The translations under genes and the position numbers were made by a program. A model generated the notes under the pieces. The model ran no database searches. It had not been told where the DNA came from and worked only from the letters and a program-made list of their open reading frames with translations. Below are positions 18,964-28,580 of a stretch of 64,000 bases of DNA, piece after piece; the stretch's first letter is position 1; each line of letters opens with the position of its first letter. The DNA is from Actinocatenispora thailandica (GTDB taxonomy: Bacteria > Actinomycetota > Actinomycetes > Mycobacteriales > Micromonosporaceae): NCBI RefSeq assembly GCF_016865425.1, contig NZ_AP023355.1, positions 1,424,198 to 1,488,197 on the forward strand, read 5' to 3'.

Positions 18964-20364
18964 ATGAGCGCAAGGGTGGATCGCCCGACGACGCCGGCCG
19001 ACGTCGCGCGGTACTACGAGCGAACGGTGCGGCGGGCCCAGCGTGCCGCCCGGGTGCCCGCGGTACAGGTCGCGTTGCACCGCGCTGATCGTCCACTGTG
19101 GACCTTCGAGGTGGGGGACGCCGGCGGCGGGGTCACCCTCGACGCGGACACCCAGTTCCGGATCGGCTCGATCACCAAGACGTTCACCGCCGTGCTGGTG
19201 CTGCAGTGCCGTGACGACGGCCTGCTCGACCTCGACGACCCGGTGTCGGCGCACCTGTCGGTGCCGGCGCACGGTGACCTGACCATCCGCCGCCTGCTCA
19301 GCCACACCGCCGGCCTGCAACGCGAACCCTACGGCGACATCTGGGACACCCTGGCGGTGCCGAGCCTGGCCGAGACGCTCGCCGGGCTGGAGCAGGCCGA
19401 ACGGATCCTGCCGCCGGGCCGCCGGTTCCACTACTCGAACCTGGCGTTCGCGCTGCTCGGCCACCTCGCCGCGGCCAAGCGTGGCGGTACCTGGGCCGAG
19501 GTGCTCGACGAGCGCATCCTCAGCCCGCTCGACCTGCCGCTGACCCTGCAACCCGGCCCCAACGCCGCCACCGGCTACCTGGTCGACGCCTGGTCCGACC
19601 ACGCCCGCCCGGAGCCGCGTACCGACCTCGGCGGTGTCGCGCCGGCCGCGCAGCTGTGGGGTACCGCGTCACAACTGGCGCGCTGGGGCGCGTTCCTCGC
19701 CGACCCCGCCGCCATCGACCCGGACGGTGCGGTGCTGAGCCCCGACACCCTGGCCGAGATGCGGCACCCGAGCGTGCTGCGCGACGAGCAGGTGTGGAAG
19801 GCCGGCTGGGGCCTCGGCCTGGTCGTCCGGCCCGGCCGGGACCGCGGGAGCGACGTCGGCCACGGTGGCGCCATGCCCGGCTTCCTCGCCGAGGCGTACG
19901 GGCGGGTACCGGGCACCGATGCCGACGTGCCCGGCGCGTTCGCCGCCGCCGTCCTGCTGTCGGCCGGCAACGGTGACCGCGCGCTCGGCCTGTCCACCAC
20001 GCTGCTGGACGCCGCGGTCGAGCGCGACCCGGCCGACATCCGGCCGTGGCGGATCGGTACCCCGGTGCCGGACGAGTGGGCCGGGCTGCTCGGCCACTGG
20101 TGGGGTGAGGGCTTCGAGTACGTGTTCCGCTGGCGCGACGGGCACGTGGAGGCCAGCGGCGCGGACGATGCGCCGGGCGTACCGCCGGCGGTGTTCGGGA
20201 TCGAGGGGCCGGATCTGCTGCGTTCGGTGTCGGGCCGGGAGATCGGCGAGCCGCTGCGGCTGACCCGGGACGAGGACGGCCGGATCGTGCGGCTGCACTG
20301 GGCGACCTACCGGTTCACCCGCGAGCAGCAGACGTTCGACGGGGTGTGGGCGAGCCGGCCCTGA
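18964..20364 (+). CDS. Serine hydrolase, beta-lactamase class C/esterase family
   Basis: The 466-residue product has the class C SxxK motif RIGSITKTFTAV (Ser/Lys), the YSN motif HYSNLAFALLGHLA and an HGG box GHGGAMPGFL. Together these define a penicillin-binding-protein-like serine hydrolase. No signal peptide is seen, so it is likely cytoplasmic and may be an esterase or D-aminopeptidase rather than a lactamase. A C-terminal domain after about residue 370 resembles the beta-barrel accessory domain of these enzymes. The ATG at 18964 is chosen over upstream codons lacking similarity. Confidence 0.85.
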   Translation: MSARVDRPTTPADVARYYERTVRRAQRAARVPAVQVALHRADRPLWTFEVGDAGGGVTLDADTQFRIGSITKTFTAVLVLQCRDDGLLDLDDPVSAHLSVPAHGDLTIRRLLSHTAGLQREPYGDIWDTLAVPSLAETLAGLEQAERILPPGRRFHYSNLAFALLGHLAAAKRGGTWAEVLDERILSPLDLPLTLQPGPNAATGYLVDAWSDHARPEPRTDLGGVAPAAQLWGTASQLARWGAFLADPAAIDPDGAVLSPDTLAEMRHPSVLRDEQVWKAGWGLGLVVRPGRDRGSDVGHGGAMPGFLAEAYGRVPGTDADVPGAFAAAVLLSAGNGDRALGLSTTLLDAAVERDPADIRPWRIGTPVPDEWAGLLGHWWGEGFEYVFRWRDGHVEASGADDAPGVPPAVFGIEGPDLLRSVSGREIGEPLRLTRDEDGRIVRLHWATYRFTREQQTFDGVWASRP

Positions 20365-20505
20365 CCGGCCTCGCTCGGCCCGGGGACGGGGCCGGGCGGA
20401 CGGCGCCGGTGATTCCGGCCCGATTGCCCGGACTTTTCCGGTGATCGGGCCGGGATCCGGGCAAAACGCGCCGGAAACGCGGCGCGGCCCGGGCGCTCCG
20501 CCGGA

Positions 20506-20511
20506 TACGAT
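20506..20511 (+). promoter_or_regulatory. -10 box (TACGAT) of the phoH operon
   Basis: TACGAT lies 33 bases before the phoH ATG at 20544 and precedes a GGAGG ribosome site. It probably drives the phoH-ybeY-corC-era run. No matching -35 was found. Confidence 0.35.
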
Positions 20512-20543
20512 GGGGACCGGTAGCCACCGAGACGTCTGGAGGC

Positions 20544-22661
20544 ATGGCCCGCAGCGGCCGACCCATGACCAGTAGCGCAGCCGACCTGCGGCACGCCCGG
20601 GTAACGACCAAGATCACGGTCCCCGACCCGCACACCATGGTGAGCCTGCTCGGTGCCCGCGACGAGCTGCTCAAGCTGGTGGAGCGCTCGATCAAGAGCG
20701 ACGTGCACGTCCGGGGCAACGAGATCACCCTCACCGGCGAGCCGGCCGAAAACGCCCTCGCCGAGCGGCTCTTCGCGGAGCTGCTGGAGCTCATCGAGAA
20801 AGGCGAAACGCTGACCGAAGACGCGGTCCGGCGCACTGTCGGCATGCTCGAACAGGGCACCGAGGAGCGGCCGGCGGAGGTGCTGACCCTCAACATCCTT
20901 TCCCGGCGCGGTCGGACGATCCGGCCCAAGACGCTGGGCCAGAAGCGCTACGTGGACGCCATCGACAGCCACACCATCGTGTTCGGCATCGGCCCCGCCG
21001 GTACCGGCAAGACCTACCTGGCGATGGCGAAGGCGGTGCAGGCGCTGCAGGCCAAGCAGGTCAACCGGATCATCCTGACCCGTCCGGCGGTCGAGGCCGG
21101 TGAGCGGCTCGGCTTCCTGCCCGGCACCCTGTACGACAAGATCGACCCGTACCTGCGCCCGCTGTACGACGCGCTGCACGACATGGTCGACCCCGACTCC
21201 ATCCCGCGGCTGACCACCAACGGCACCATCGAGGTGGCCCCCCTGGCATACATGCGTGGCCGTGCCCAGCCGGTGTTCACCGAGGTGCTCACGCCCCTCG
21301 GCTTCCAACCGATCGGTGACTTGCAGGTCGGTGACCTCGTCATCGGCTCGAACGGTGAGCCAACTCCCGTCCTTGGTGTGTACCCACAAGGTGAAAAGGA
21401 CATCTATCGGGTATTCACCTCGGATGGGGCAAGCACCCTTGCGTCGGCCGACCATCTGTGGACGGTCATGACTCGTGATGACCGCCGTCGGGGCAAGTCG
21501 CGGGTGCTCCAGACCCACGAAATGGTGGACAACCTCTGGGCCGGGCACTATCACCGGTACGAACTGCCACTGCTGTCGCGGCCAGCACAGTTCGAGCCGG
21601 TGAGCGTTCCGCTGGATCCATATGCGCTCGGCCTGCTTCTCGGCGACGGCTGCCTGACCGGTTCGACGACTCCGAGCTTCTCTACCATGGATCCGGAGCT
21701 TGCTGCAGCCCTTGAAAGCGCCATCCCGGGAATCGTGGCGCGCCACAAGCGCGGACCCGACTACGTGCTGAACCGTGAACGGCAGCCGGGCGATGTGATC
21801 ACGATGGCGAACCCGGTGACGCTGATCATGCGTGAATTGGGCCTGCTCGGTCAGCGTTCAGAAAGCAAGTTCGTCCCGCCGGAGTACCTGTTCAACTCGC
21901 CTGCCGTCCGTTTGGCTGTGCTTCAGGGGCTACTGGACTCCGATGGTGGTCCGGTGACCCAGCGGGGCCGCACCTGCCGGATTCAGTACACGACGACCTC
22001 GGCGCAGCTTCGGGATGATGTTGTCTTCCTGGTCCAGTCTTTGGGCGGCGTCGCGCATACCCGGGTGCGTGCACTGGCCGGTCGTACGCCAGGCCGGGCC
22101 AACGGGCGGCCGGTCCCGCATCGAAACGACTCGTTCGTGTTGGACATCCGGCTTCCCGCCGGTGTTGTTCCGTTCCGGCTCAACCGGAAGGTGGTGAAAT
22201 ACTCGGCGACGGGCGGTGGTCGCCCGATGCGATACATCCATCGCATCGAACCGGCTGGCGCGGCCGAGGCGGTGTGTATCCAGGTGGCGGCGGCCGACTC
22301 GCTGTACGTCACGGAGGAGTTTCTGGTTACGCACAACACGTTGAATGATGCGTTCATCGTGCTCGACGAGGCGCAGAACACCACTCCCGAGCAGATGAAG
22401 ATGTTCCTCACCCGGCTCGGGTTCGGGTCGAAGGTCGTGGTGACCGGCGACGTGACCCAGGTCGACCTGCCCGGTGGCACCCGCAGCGGGCTGCGGGTGG
22501 TGCGCGAGATTCTGGGCGAGCTCGACGACGTGCACTTCTCCACCCTCGGCTCGGCCGACGTGGTGCGGCACAAGCTGGTCAGCCAGATCGTCGACGCGTA
22601 CGACAAGTGGGACGCCGAGCACGACGAGGACGACGACCGCCCGGCCCGGCGCCGGCGCTGA
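20544..22661 (+). CDS. phoH: PhoH family protein (PhoH2-type ATPase) interrupted by an in-frame intein
   Basis: The 705-codon precursor has an N-terminal half with a KH-like region ([20 protein letters not shown]). The Walker [18 protein letters not shown] lies at about residues 147-163, followed by the PhoH core [20 protein letters not shown]. After MRGR (residue 240) an intein of 358 residues intervenes (241-598). The C-extein resumes [20 protein letters not shown] with the Walker B DEAQ and ends [11 protein letters not shown] ... [12 protein letters not shown]. PhoH proteins are RNA-associated ATPases, here beside ybeY and era, all linked to rRNA processing. Removing the intein gives a protein of about 347 residues, the normal length. 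Confidence 0.93.
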   Translation: MARSGRPMTSSAADLRHARVTTKITVPDPHTMVSLLGARDELLKLVERSIKSDVHVRGNEITLTGEPAENALAERLFAELLELIEKGETLTEDAVRRTVGMLEQGTEERPAEVLTLNILSRRGRTIRPKTLGQKRYVDAIDSHTIVFGIGPAGTGKTYLAMAKAVQALQAKQVNRIILTRPAVEAGERLGFLPGTLYDKIDPYLRPLYDALHDMVDPDSIPRLTTNGTIEVAPLAYMRGRAQPVFTEVLTPLGFQPIGDLQVGDLVIGSNGEPTPVLGVYPQGEKDIYRVFTSDGASTLASADHLWTVMTRDDRRRGKSRVLQTHEMVDNLWAGHYHRYELPLLSRPAQFEPVSVPLDPYALGLLLGDGCLTGSTTPSFSTMDPELAAALESAIPGIVARHKRGPDYVLNRERQPGDVITMANPVTLIMRELGLLGQRSESKFVPPEYLFNSPAVRLAVLQGLLDSDGGPVTQRGRTCRIQYTTTSAQLRDDVVFLVQSLGGVAHTRVRALAGRTPGRANGRPVPHRNDSFVLDIRLPAGVVPFRLNRKVVKYSATGGGRPMRYIHRIEPAGAAEAVCIQVAAADSLYVTEEFLVTHNTLNDAFIVLDEAQNTTPEQMKMFLTRLGFGSKVVVTGDVTQVDLPGGTRSGLRVVREILGELDDVHFSTLGSADVVRHKLVSQIVDAYDKWDAEHDEDDDRPARRRR
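21264..22337 (+). mobile_element. Intein in PhoH with LAGLIDADG homing endonuclease, class 3 residues
   Basis: Residues 241-598 begin [20 protein letters not shown] and end [11 protein letters not shown] before Thr599, with His-Asn at the C-terminus as in inteins. Position 1 is Ala, not Cys or Ser. Trp66 follows the block B His in ADHLWTV, Cys338 sits in block F (VCIQV) and Thr is the +1 residue. This W-C-T set is diagnostic of class 3 inteins, in which the block F Cys is the first nucleophile. Two endonuclease motifs, [12 protein letters not shown] (about intein residue 120) and [11 protein letters not shown] (about 219), show a DOD-type homing endonuclease. The intein is less GC-rich than the flanking exteins. 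Confidence 0.88.
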
Positions 22662-22684
22662 CCGACACCAGTAGAAGAGGACCC

Positions 22685-23185
22685 GTGTCCATCGAGATCA
22701 GTAACGAGTCCGGGGTCGAGGTCGACACCGACGCGGTGCTCGACGTCGCCCGCTACACCCTGGACCAGATGCAGGTCAACCCGCTCGCGGAGCTGTCGGT
22801 CCTGCTCGTCGACGTGCCGTACATGACGGAGCTGAACCACCGCTGGATGGGCGGCGACGGCCCGACCGACGTGCTGGCCTTCCCGATGGACGAGGTGGGC
22901 GCGGGCCCGGACCGTGGCCCGAGCGCACCGGGCGCCGAGGCCAGCGAGCCGGCGATGCTCGGTGACATCGTGCTGTGCCCGGAGGTGGCGGCCAAGCAGG
23001 CGTCCGCGGCCGGGCACAGCGCCGCGGACGAGATGCACCTGCTGACGGTGCACGGCGTGCTGCACATCCTGGGCTACGACCACGCCGAGCCGGAGGAGGA
23101 GCGGGAGATGTTCGCGCTGCAGAACAAACTGCTCAGCCGCTGGCAGGCCGCCCGGGACGGGCGAGAGGTGCCGGAGCAGTCCTGA
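22685..23185 (+). CDS. ybeY: Endoribonuclease YbeY, rRNA maturation factor
   Basis: The 166-residue product carries the zinc site [20 protein letters not shown] (HxxxHxxxxxH) near residue 120 and the upstream [20 protein letters not shown]. YbeY is a metal-dependent RNase in 16S rRNA 3' maturation and ribosome quality control. An Ala/Gly/Pro-rich insert (about residues 73-90) is the usual actinobacterial variation. It is 23 bases downstream of phoH and 70 bases upstream of the next gene, in one operon. Confidence 0.93.
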   Translation: MSIEISNESGVEVDTDAVLDVARYTLDQMQVNPLAELSVLLVDVPYMTELNHRWMGGDGPTDVLAFPMDEVGAGPDRGPSAPGAEASEPAMLGDIVLCPEVAAKQASAAGHSAADEMHLLTVHGVLHILGYDHAEPEEEREMFALQNKLLSRWQAARDGREVPEQS

Positions 23186-23255
23186 TGGCGGCGGGACACG
23201 GCGGTACGGCGGGGCGACCGCAGGCGCGGCGCCGCCGCTGCGGGGTGCCGGTCGG

Positions 23256-24547
23256 GTGAGTCCGATGGTCCTGTTGGTGGCCGCGGCGCTGGTGGTGCTG
23301 GCCGGCCTGGTCGCGATGACCGAGGCGGCGCTGACCTCGGCGTCGAAGGCGCGCGCCGGCGAGCTGGTCCGGGAGGGTGACCGGGGGGCTCGCGCCCTGG
23401 TCTCGATCCTCGGCGACCTGCCCCGGCACCTGAACCTGCTGCTGTTGCTGCGGCTGGTGTGCGAGCTGGCGGCGACCACGGTGGTCGCGTTCGTGACCGT
23501 GGACGCCTGGGGTACCGGCTGGCTCGCGGCGCTGGTGACCGCGGGGTCGATGACGGTGGTCAGTTTCGTGCTGGTCGGGGTGGGGCCGCGCACGCTGGGC
23601 CGGCAGAACCCGTACCCGGTGGGGTTGGTGGCGGCGCCGGTGGTGCGCTGGCTGGGCCGGGCGCTGGGGCCGCTCGCGACGCTGCTGATCCTGGTCGGTA
23701 ACGCGATGACGCCGGGCAAGGGGTTCCGGGAGGGGCCGTTCACCACCCAGGTGGAGCTGCGCGAGCTGGTGGATCTGGCCGAGCAGCGCGGGTGGTGGAG
23801 CACGACGAGCGCGAGCTGCTGCACTCGGTGTTCACCTTCGGCGACCGGATCGCGCGGGAGGTGATGGTGCCGCGTACCGAGATGGTGTGGATCGAGGCGA
23901 GCAAGACCGCCCGGCAGGCGCTGGCGCTGGCGCTGCGGTCGGGTTTCTCCCGGATTCCGGTGATCGGTGAGAGCGTCGACGACGTGCTGGGCGTGGCGTA
24001 CCTGAAGGATCTGGTCCGGCGCACCCAGGGGCAGTCCGGGCAGGTGCCGGTGTCGGAGGTGATGCGCCCGGCGGAGTTCATCCCGGAGTCCAAGCCGGTG
24101 GACGACCTGCTCAGCCAGATGCAGGTGCAGCGCATCCACATGGCGATCGTGGTCGACGAGTACGGCGGGACGGCCGGGCTGGTGACGATCGAGGACATCC
24201 TGGAGGAGATCGTCGGGGAGATCACCGACGAGTACGACGTGGAGCGGCCGCCGGTGGAGCACCTGCCGGACGGGTCGGTTCGGGTCAGCGCCCGGCTGCC
24301 GGTGGAGGATCTGGGCGAGCTGTTCGACGTGGATCTGGTCGGCGACGACGTGGAGACCGTGTCCGGGCTGCTCGCGCAGGAGTTGGGCCGGGTGCCGCTC
24401 GCGGGTGCGTCCGCGACGGTGGCCGGGTTGCGGTTGACCGCGGAGGGCACCACGGGGCGCCGCAACCACATCGATACCGTGCTGGTGCGCCGGGTGCAGC
24501 CGCCGGCGACCGACCAAGATCGTGAGGAACAGACAGCAGATGCCTGA
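23256..24547 (+). CDS. CNNM/CorC-type hemolysin family transporter with CBS pair (frame broken by a one-base deletion)
   Basis: The first frame has CNNM-type membrane spans ([60 protein letters not shown]) up to [11 protein letters not shown]. The second frame resumes [30 protein letters not shown], two CBS domains ([35 protein letters not shown]) and the CorC_HlyC domain. Restoring one G in the run at 23790-23792 joins them as [15 protein letters not shown]. The family is linked to Mg2+/Co2+ export. The gene is complete otherwise and lies between ybeY and era, the usual place. Confidence 0.88.
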
Positions 24548-24902
24548 GACGTTGCGGCCGGCGGCGGCCGAGCTGGAAGCCGAGGACGCGAAGCTGGTCA
24601 CGCTGAGCCGGGCGGCCCGCGGCCGGGTCGGTGCGGCCGAGGGCGCGGCGGTGCGCGACACCGACGGCCGGACGTACGCGGCGGCCACCGTGGCGTTGCC
24701 GTCACTGGCGCTGTCGGCGTTGCAGGTGGCGGTGGCGCAGGCGGTGTCGGCGGGTGCGCCGGGGCTGGAGGCGGCGGCGGTGGTGACCGCGGCGGACGCG
24801 GTGGACGAGCCGGGCCTGTCCGCGGTGCGCGACCTGGCCGGCGCGGCGCCGGTGCTGCTGGCCGGCGTCGACGGTACGGTGCTCGGCGCCTACCGTGGCT
24901 GA
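24540..24902 (+). CDS. Cytidine-deaminase-like protein without catalytic residues
   Basis: The 120-residue product [20 protein letters not shown], then [20 protein letters not shown] and [20 protein letters not shown], follows the deaminase fold order. It lacks the HxE/CxE and PCxxC zinc ligands, so it is probably an inactive paralogue. Members at this spot between corC and era are often annotated cytidine deaminase. Its ATG overlaps the corC-type stop by eight bases and its own end overlaps era by eight, indicating tight translational coupling. Confidence 0.7.
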   Translation: MPETLRPAAAELEAEDAKLVTLSRAARGRVGAAEGAAVRDTDGRTYAAATVALPSLALSALQVAVAQAVSAGAPGLEAAAVVTAADAVDEPGLSAVRDLAGAAPVLLAGVDGTVLGAYRG

Positions 24903-25797
24903 GCCGCAGTTCCGGGCCGGGTTCGGCTGCCTGGTGGGCCGGCCGAACGCGGGCAAGTCGACGCTGACCAACGCCCTGGTGGGGGAGAAGGTCGCGATCA
25001 CCAGCGAGAAGCCGCAGACCACCCGGCGGGCGATCCGCGGCATCGTGAACCGGCCGGGCGCGCAGCTGGTGCTGGTGGACACGCCGGGGCTGCACCGGCC
25101 GCGGACGCTGCTGGGTGAGCGGCTCAACGACCTGGTGGCCGAGACCTGGTCGGATGTGGACGTGATCGGGCTGTGCGTGCCGGCGAACGAGCCGATCGGC
25201 CCCGGTGACCGGTTCATCGTCCGGGCGTTGCAGTCGGTGCGCGCGACGAAGCTCGCGATCGTCACCAAGACCGACCTGGCCAGCCGGGAGACGGTGGCGC
25301 AGCAGCTGCTGGCGGTCTCGGAGCTGGCCGACTTCGCCGAGGTGGTGCCGGTGTCCGCGGTGGCCGGCGAGCAGGTGGAGCTGGTGGCGGAACTGATGAT
25401 CGGCCGGCTGCCGGAGTCCCCGATGCTCTACCCGGACGACGTGGCGACCGACGAGCCGACCCGGGTGCGGATCGCCGAGTTCGTCCGGGAGGCGGCCCTG
25501 GAGGGTGTGCGGGACGAGCTGCCGCACTCGATCGCGGTGCTCGTCGAGGAGATGACCGAGGAGACCACCCGCGGCGGTGAGCCGCTCACCCGCATCTACG
25601 CCGACCTGTACATCGAGCGGCCGAGCCAGAAGGCGATCGTGATCGGCCGCGGCGGGGAGCGGCTGCGGCGGGTCGGCGCGGTCGCCCGGACCCAGATCGA
25701 GCAGCTGCTGGGCACGAAGGTGTACCTGGATCTGCACATCCGGGTGGCGAAGGAGTGGCAGCGCGACCCGAAGCAGCTGCGCAAGCTCGGTTTCTGA
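24895..25797 (+). CDS. era: GTPase Era
   Basis: The 300-residue product has G1 GRPNAGKS (about residues 15-22), G2 region QTTRR, G3 DTPG (about 63), G4 TKTDLAS and G5 VSAVAG. A C-terminal KH domain follows with KAIVIGRGGERLRRVG. Era binds 16S rRNA near its 3' end and checks 30S maturation. The N-terminus [15 protein letters not shown] is fixed by the GTG at 24895, overlapping the previous gene. Confidence 0.95.
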   Translation: MAEPQFRAGFGCLVGRPNAGKSTLTNALVGEKVAITSEKPQTTRRAIRGIVNRPGAQLVLVDTPGLHRPRTLLGERLNDLVAETWSDVDVIGLCVPANEPIGPGDRFIVRALQSVRATKLAIVTKTDLASRETVAQQLLAVSELADFAEVVPVSAVAGEQVELVAELMIGRLPESPMLYPDDVATDEPTRVRIAEFVREAALEGVRDELPHSIAVLVEEMTEETTRGGEPLTRIYADLYIERPSQKAIVIGRGGERLRRVGAVARTQIEQLLGTKVYLDLHIRVAKEWQRDPKQLRKLGF

Positions 25798-25977
25798 TCA
25801 CTTTTGGTAGCCGCTGCTCGAACGATTGGTGAGCATTGCTTGCGGTCTGGGGCGGTGGTGCGGTTGCTCGTATCATCGAGCAGGTATGTCGCCAGACCAG
25901 CCCGCCCCCCGACTGGACATCGGTGATCGTCGATCGACCGTTCGGGGCGCCCCGTCGAGGCAACGAGGAGCGTTCGG

Positions 25978-28557
25978 ATGCGACGTCGCGGAGCAACCCA
26001 GCCGTCGGCGGGCCGCCTGCCGGCCAGGCGAAGCGGCGGGTTCATCTCGGTCGGCCTGGTGCTGGCGATGTCGGTCGGCCTGGTCGGCACCGTGCTCGGG
26101 GTCGGCGCGACCAGCCGTTCGCTGGACGTCGCGGACGGCAACGTGTGGCTGTGGAGCAGCAAGCCCGGGCAGGTCAGCCGGGTCAACGCCAACTCCGGCC
26201 GGGTGGACCAGAACCAGCCGCTGACCGACTCCCGCGGCCACCGGGTGGAGATCACCCAGAACGACAAGTACCTGCTGCTGCACGACCTGGACAGCGGCAA
26301 GGTGACCTCGGTCGACCTGACCCGGATGGGGTTCACCGGGTCGCTCCAGGTCACCAAGGGCTCCGGCGTGCGGGTCGCGTTGTCCGGCGACAAGGCCGCG
26401 CTGATCGACCAGCGCACCGGTGAGATCCGCGGCTTCGACCCGGCCACGTTGCGCACCACCGGGGCGACGCTGCACCTGCCGGCGCCGCTGGCCGGCGGTG
26501 ACTTCGACGCGTCCGGCAAGCTGTGGGTGGGCGTGCCGTCCCAGGGCACGGTGGCGTCGGTGTCGCTGTCGACCAAGAAGGCCGCGGTGGCGCGGAGCGA
26601 GTCGGCCACCCCGCCGGGCCATCCGATGGCGGTGTCGGTGCTCGACCACGGGGTGCTCGCGGCGGACACGTCGGGTCGCGACATCGCGGTGGTCACCGAC
26701 AAGGTGACCACGCTGACCGCGCCGCAGCCGCTGACCGGCGCGACCGTGCCGGCCCGGACCGTCGGTGACCTGGCCGTGGTGACGCTGCCGAAGTCGGGCC
26801 AGGTGCTGCCGGTCGGGCTGAGCAAGCCGACCAGGCCGAGCGCCTTCGACCTGCCGGACGGGGTCACCCCCGACCCGGCGACCCCGTTCTCCGGCCGCAT
26901 CTACGTGCCGGACGTCAAGCACCACCAGGTGCTGGTGTTCGACAAGTCCGGCAAGAACCTCGGCACTCTCGGCCTGGCCGGCGCGCAGGGCCCGCTGGAC
27001 CTGCAGGTCCGCGAGGGGCACCTGACGATCAACGCGCCGGACGCCTCGGTGGCGCGGGTCGTCGATCCGGACGGGGTGACCCGGGTGGTGGACAAGTACC
27101 GCACCGACGTGCCCGGCGGCGACGGCGACCTGTCGGTGATCGCCGCGCCCGCTCCGGGCGACAACGGCAAGCACGGCGGCAACGGCGGGCACAGCCGCGG
27201 CGGCGGCAACGGCTCGCAGGGTCCCGGTCAGCAGCACACCGGGCCGCCCAGCCCGCCGATCCCGGTGACCGCGCTGGCCGGCGACCACCAGGTGTCGCTG
27301 TCCTGGCCGCAGCCGGCGGTCAACGGCGCCCCGATCCAGCAGTACCAGGTGAGCTGGGACGGCGGTCACCGCACGTTCGGCGGCGGCAGCCGGTCGACCA
27401 CGATCACCGGCCTGCACAACGGCCAGTCCTACTCGTTCGCGGTGACCGCGACCAACAAGTTCGGCACCTCGCCGGAGGCGCTGTCCGACCGGGTGACCCC
27501 GGGCGGCGCGACCCCGGACGTGCCGCAGAACGTCAAGGCGACGGTGACCGACAAGGGCCAGGTCACGGTCACCTGGGGCAAGGCGGATCAGGCCCGCGAC
27601 TACGTGGTGCAGCCCTCCGGCGGCGCCGGCAGCCAGATCGTGAACGCCACCTCGGCCACCTTCGACTCGTTGACCGGCGGCCAGTCGTACACGTTCACGG
27701 TCACCTCGCGCGGCACCAACGGCCGCGCCAGCGACCCCAGCTCCCCGAGCAACGCGGTCACCCCGTTCACGGTGCCCGGCGCGCCGCAGGTGTCGGTCAG
27801 CGGTACGAGCCAGAGCAGTGTGACGGTGAGCTGGCCACCGGCCGCCGACAACGGCAGCAAGATCACGCAGTACTACGTCCAGCTCGACGGCGGCACGGCC
27901 CAGAAGGAATCGACGACCTCGCACACGTTCGGCAACCTGCAACCGGCGACCAAGCACACCATCACGGTGTGGGCCGAGAACGCCGCCGGGACCAGCGAGA
28001 AGACCAGCGTCACGGCCACGACCGGCAAGCCGCCGGCGCCCACCGTGTCGGTCTCGGTGACCGGCAAGACCACCACCTCGATCACGGTGCGGGTGTCTAC
28101 GAGCCAGTCTGCGACCAAGTGCACGGTTTCGATCGGTGGTGGTGCAAGCCAGTCGTGTGCGACCGGTAACAGTTCGCACACCTTCTCCGGTCTGCATCCG
28201 TCATCGAGCTATAGCTTCTCCGCGACGGTCAACGATGCCTATCAGCAGTCGATATCCGATTCGGCGTCCGGCGACACGACGGTCATCAGCACCAGGAACG
28301 CCTGCCAGAACGCGCAGCCGAACTGCTCGGTCGGTATCTACCCGGCTCCGAACCAGAGCGGCACGAGCGTGGGACGGTGGAAGCAGGGTTCCTCGGTCAA
28401 CGTCGAGTGCAAGGCGAGCGGCCAGGAGATCTACGCGTACAACCAGAACGGGAACCGGCGAAGCACGATCTGGCTCAAGATTCCGGGCAGCGGCTACGTG
28501 CCGTGGGCGTACTCGGACATGAGCACGGGCACCCGCGATTCGTTGCCGACCTGTTGA
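25978..28557 (+). CDS. Membrane-anchored secreted protein: beta-propeller-like region plus four FnIII domains
   Basis: The 859-residue product has a cytoplasmic Arg-rich start, one hydrophobic segment (about 21-43, GFISVGLVLAMSVGLVGTVL) and a long extracellular part. Residues 50-390 look propeller-like (repeated VDLTRMG, VPSQGTVASVSLS, DVKHHQVLVFDKSG units). A Gly/His/Asn-rich linker spans about 395-425. Four fibronectin type III modules (about 423-768) follow, each with NGxSYSFAVTA-like strands. A Cys-containing SH3-like tail (about 770-859) ends YVPWAYSDMSTG. The distal part has lower GC than the start. It precedes MoxR with 23 bases between and probably forms one operon with it. Confidence 0.75.
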   Translation: MRRRGATQPSAGRLPARRSGGFISVGLVLAMSVGLVGTVLGVGATSRSLDVADGNVWLWSSKPGQVSRVNANSGRVDQNQPLTDSRGHRVEITQNDKYLLLHDLDSGKVTSVDLTRMGFTGSLQVTKGSGVRVALSGDKAALIDQRTGEIRGFDPATLRTTGATLHLPAPLAGGDFDASGKLWVGVPSQGTVASVSLSTKKAAVARSESATPPGHPMAVSVLDHGVLAADTSGRDIAVVTDKVTTLTAPQPLTGATVPARTVGDLAVVTLPKSGQVLPVGLSKPTRPSAFDLPDGVTPDPATPFSGRIYVPDVKHHQVLVFDKSGKNLGTLGLAGAQGPLDLQVREGHLTINAPDASVARVVDPDGVTRVVDKYRTDVPGGDGDLSVIAAPAPGDNGKHGGNGGHSRGGGNGSQGPGQQHTGPPSPPIPVTALAGDHQVSLSWPQPAVNGAPIQQYQVSWDGGHRTFGGGSRSTTITGLHNGQSYSFAVTATNKFGTSPEALSDRVTPGGATPDVPQNVKATVTDKGQVTVTWGKADQARDYVVQPSGGAGSQIVNATSATFDSLTGGQSYTFTVTSRGTNGRASDPSSPSNAVTPFTVPGAPQVSVSGTSQSSVTVSWPPAADNGSKITQYYVQLDGGTAQKESTTSHTFGNLQPATKHTITVWAENAAGTSEKTSVTATTGKPPAPTVSVSVTGKTTTSITVRVSTSQSATKCTVSIGGGASQSCATGNSSHTFSGLHPSSSYSFSATVNDAYQQSISDSASGDTTVISTRNACQNAQPNCSVGIYPAPNQSGTSVGRWKQGSSVNVECKASGQEIYAYNQNGNRRSTIWLKIPGSGYVPWAYSDMSTGTRDSLPTC

Positions 28558-28580
28558 TCGACGAGACCAGGAGCACGTGA

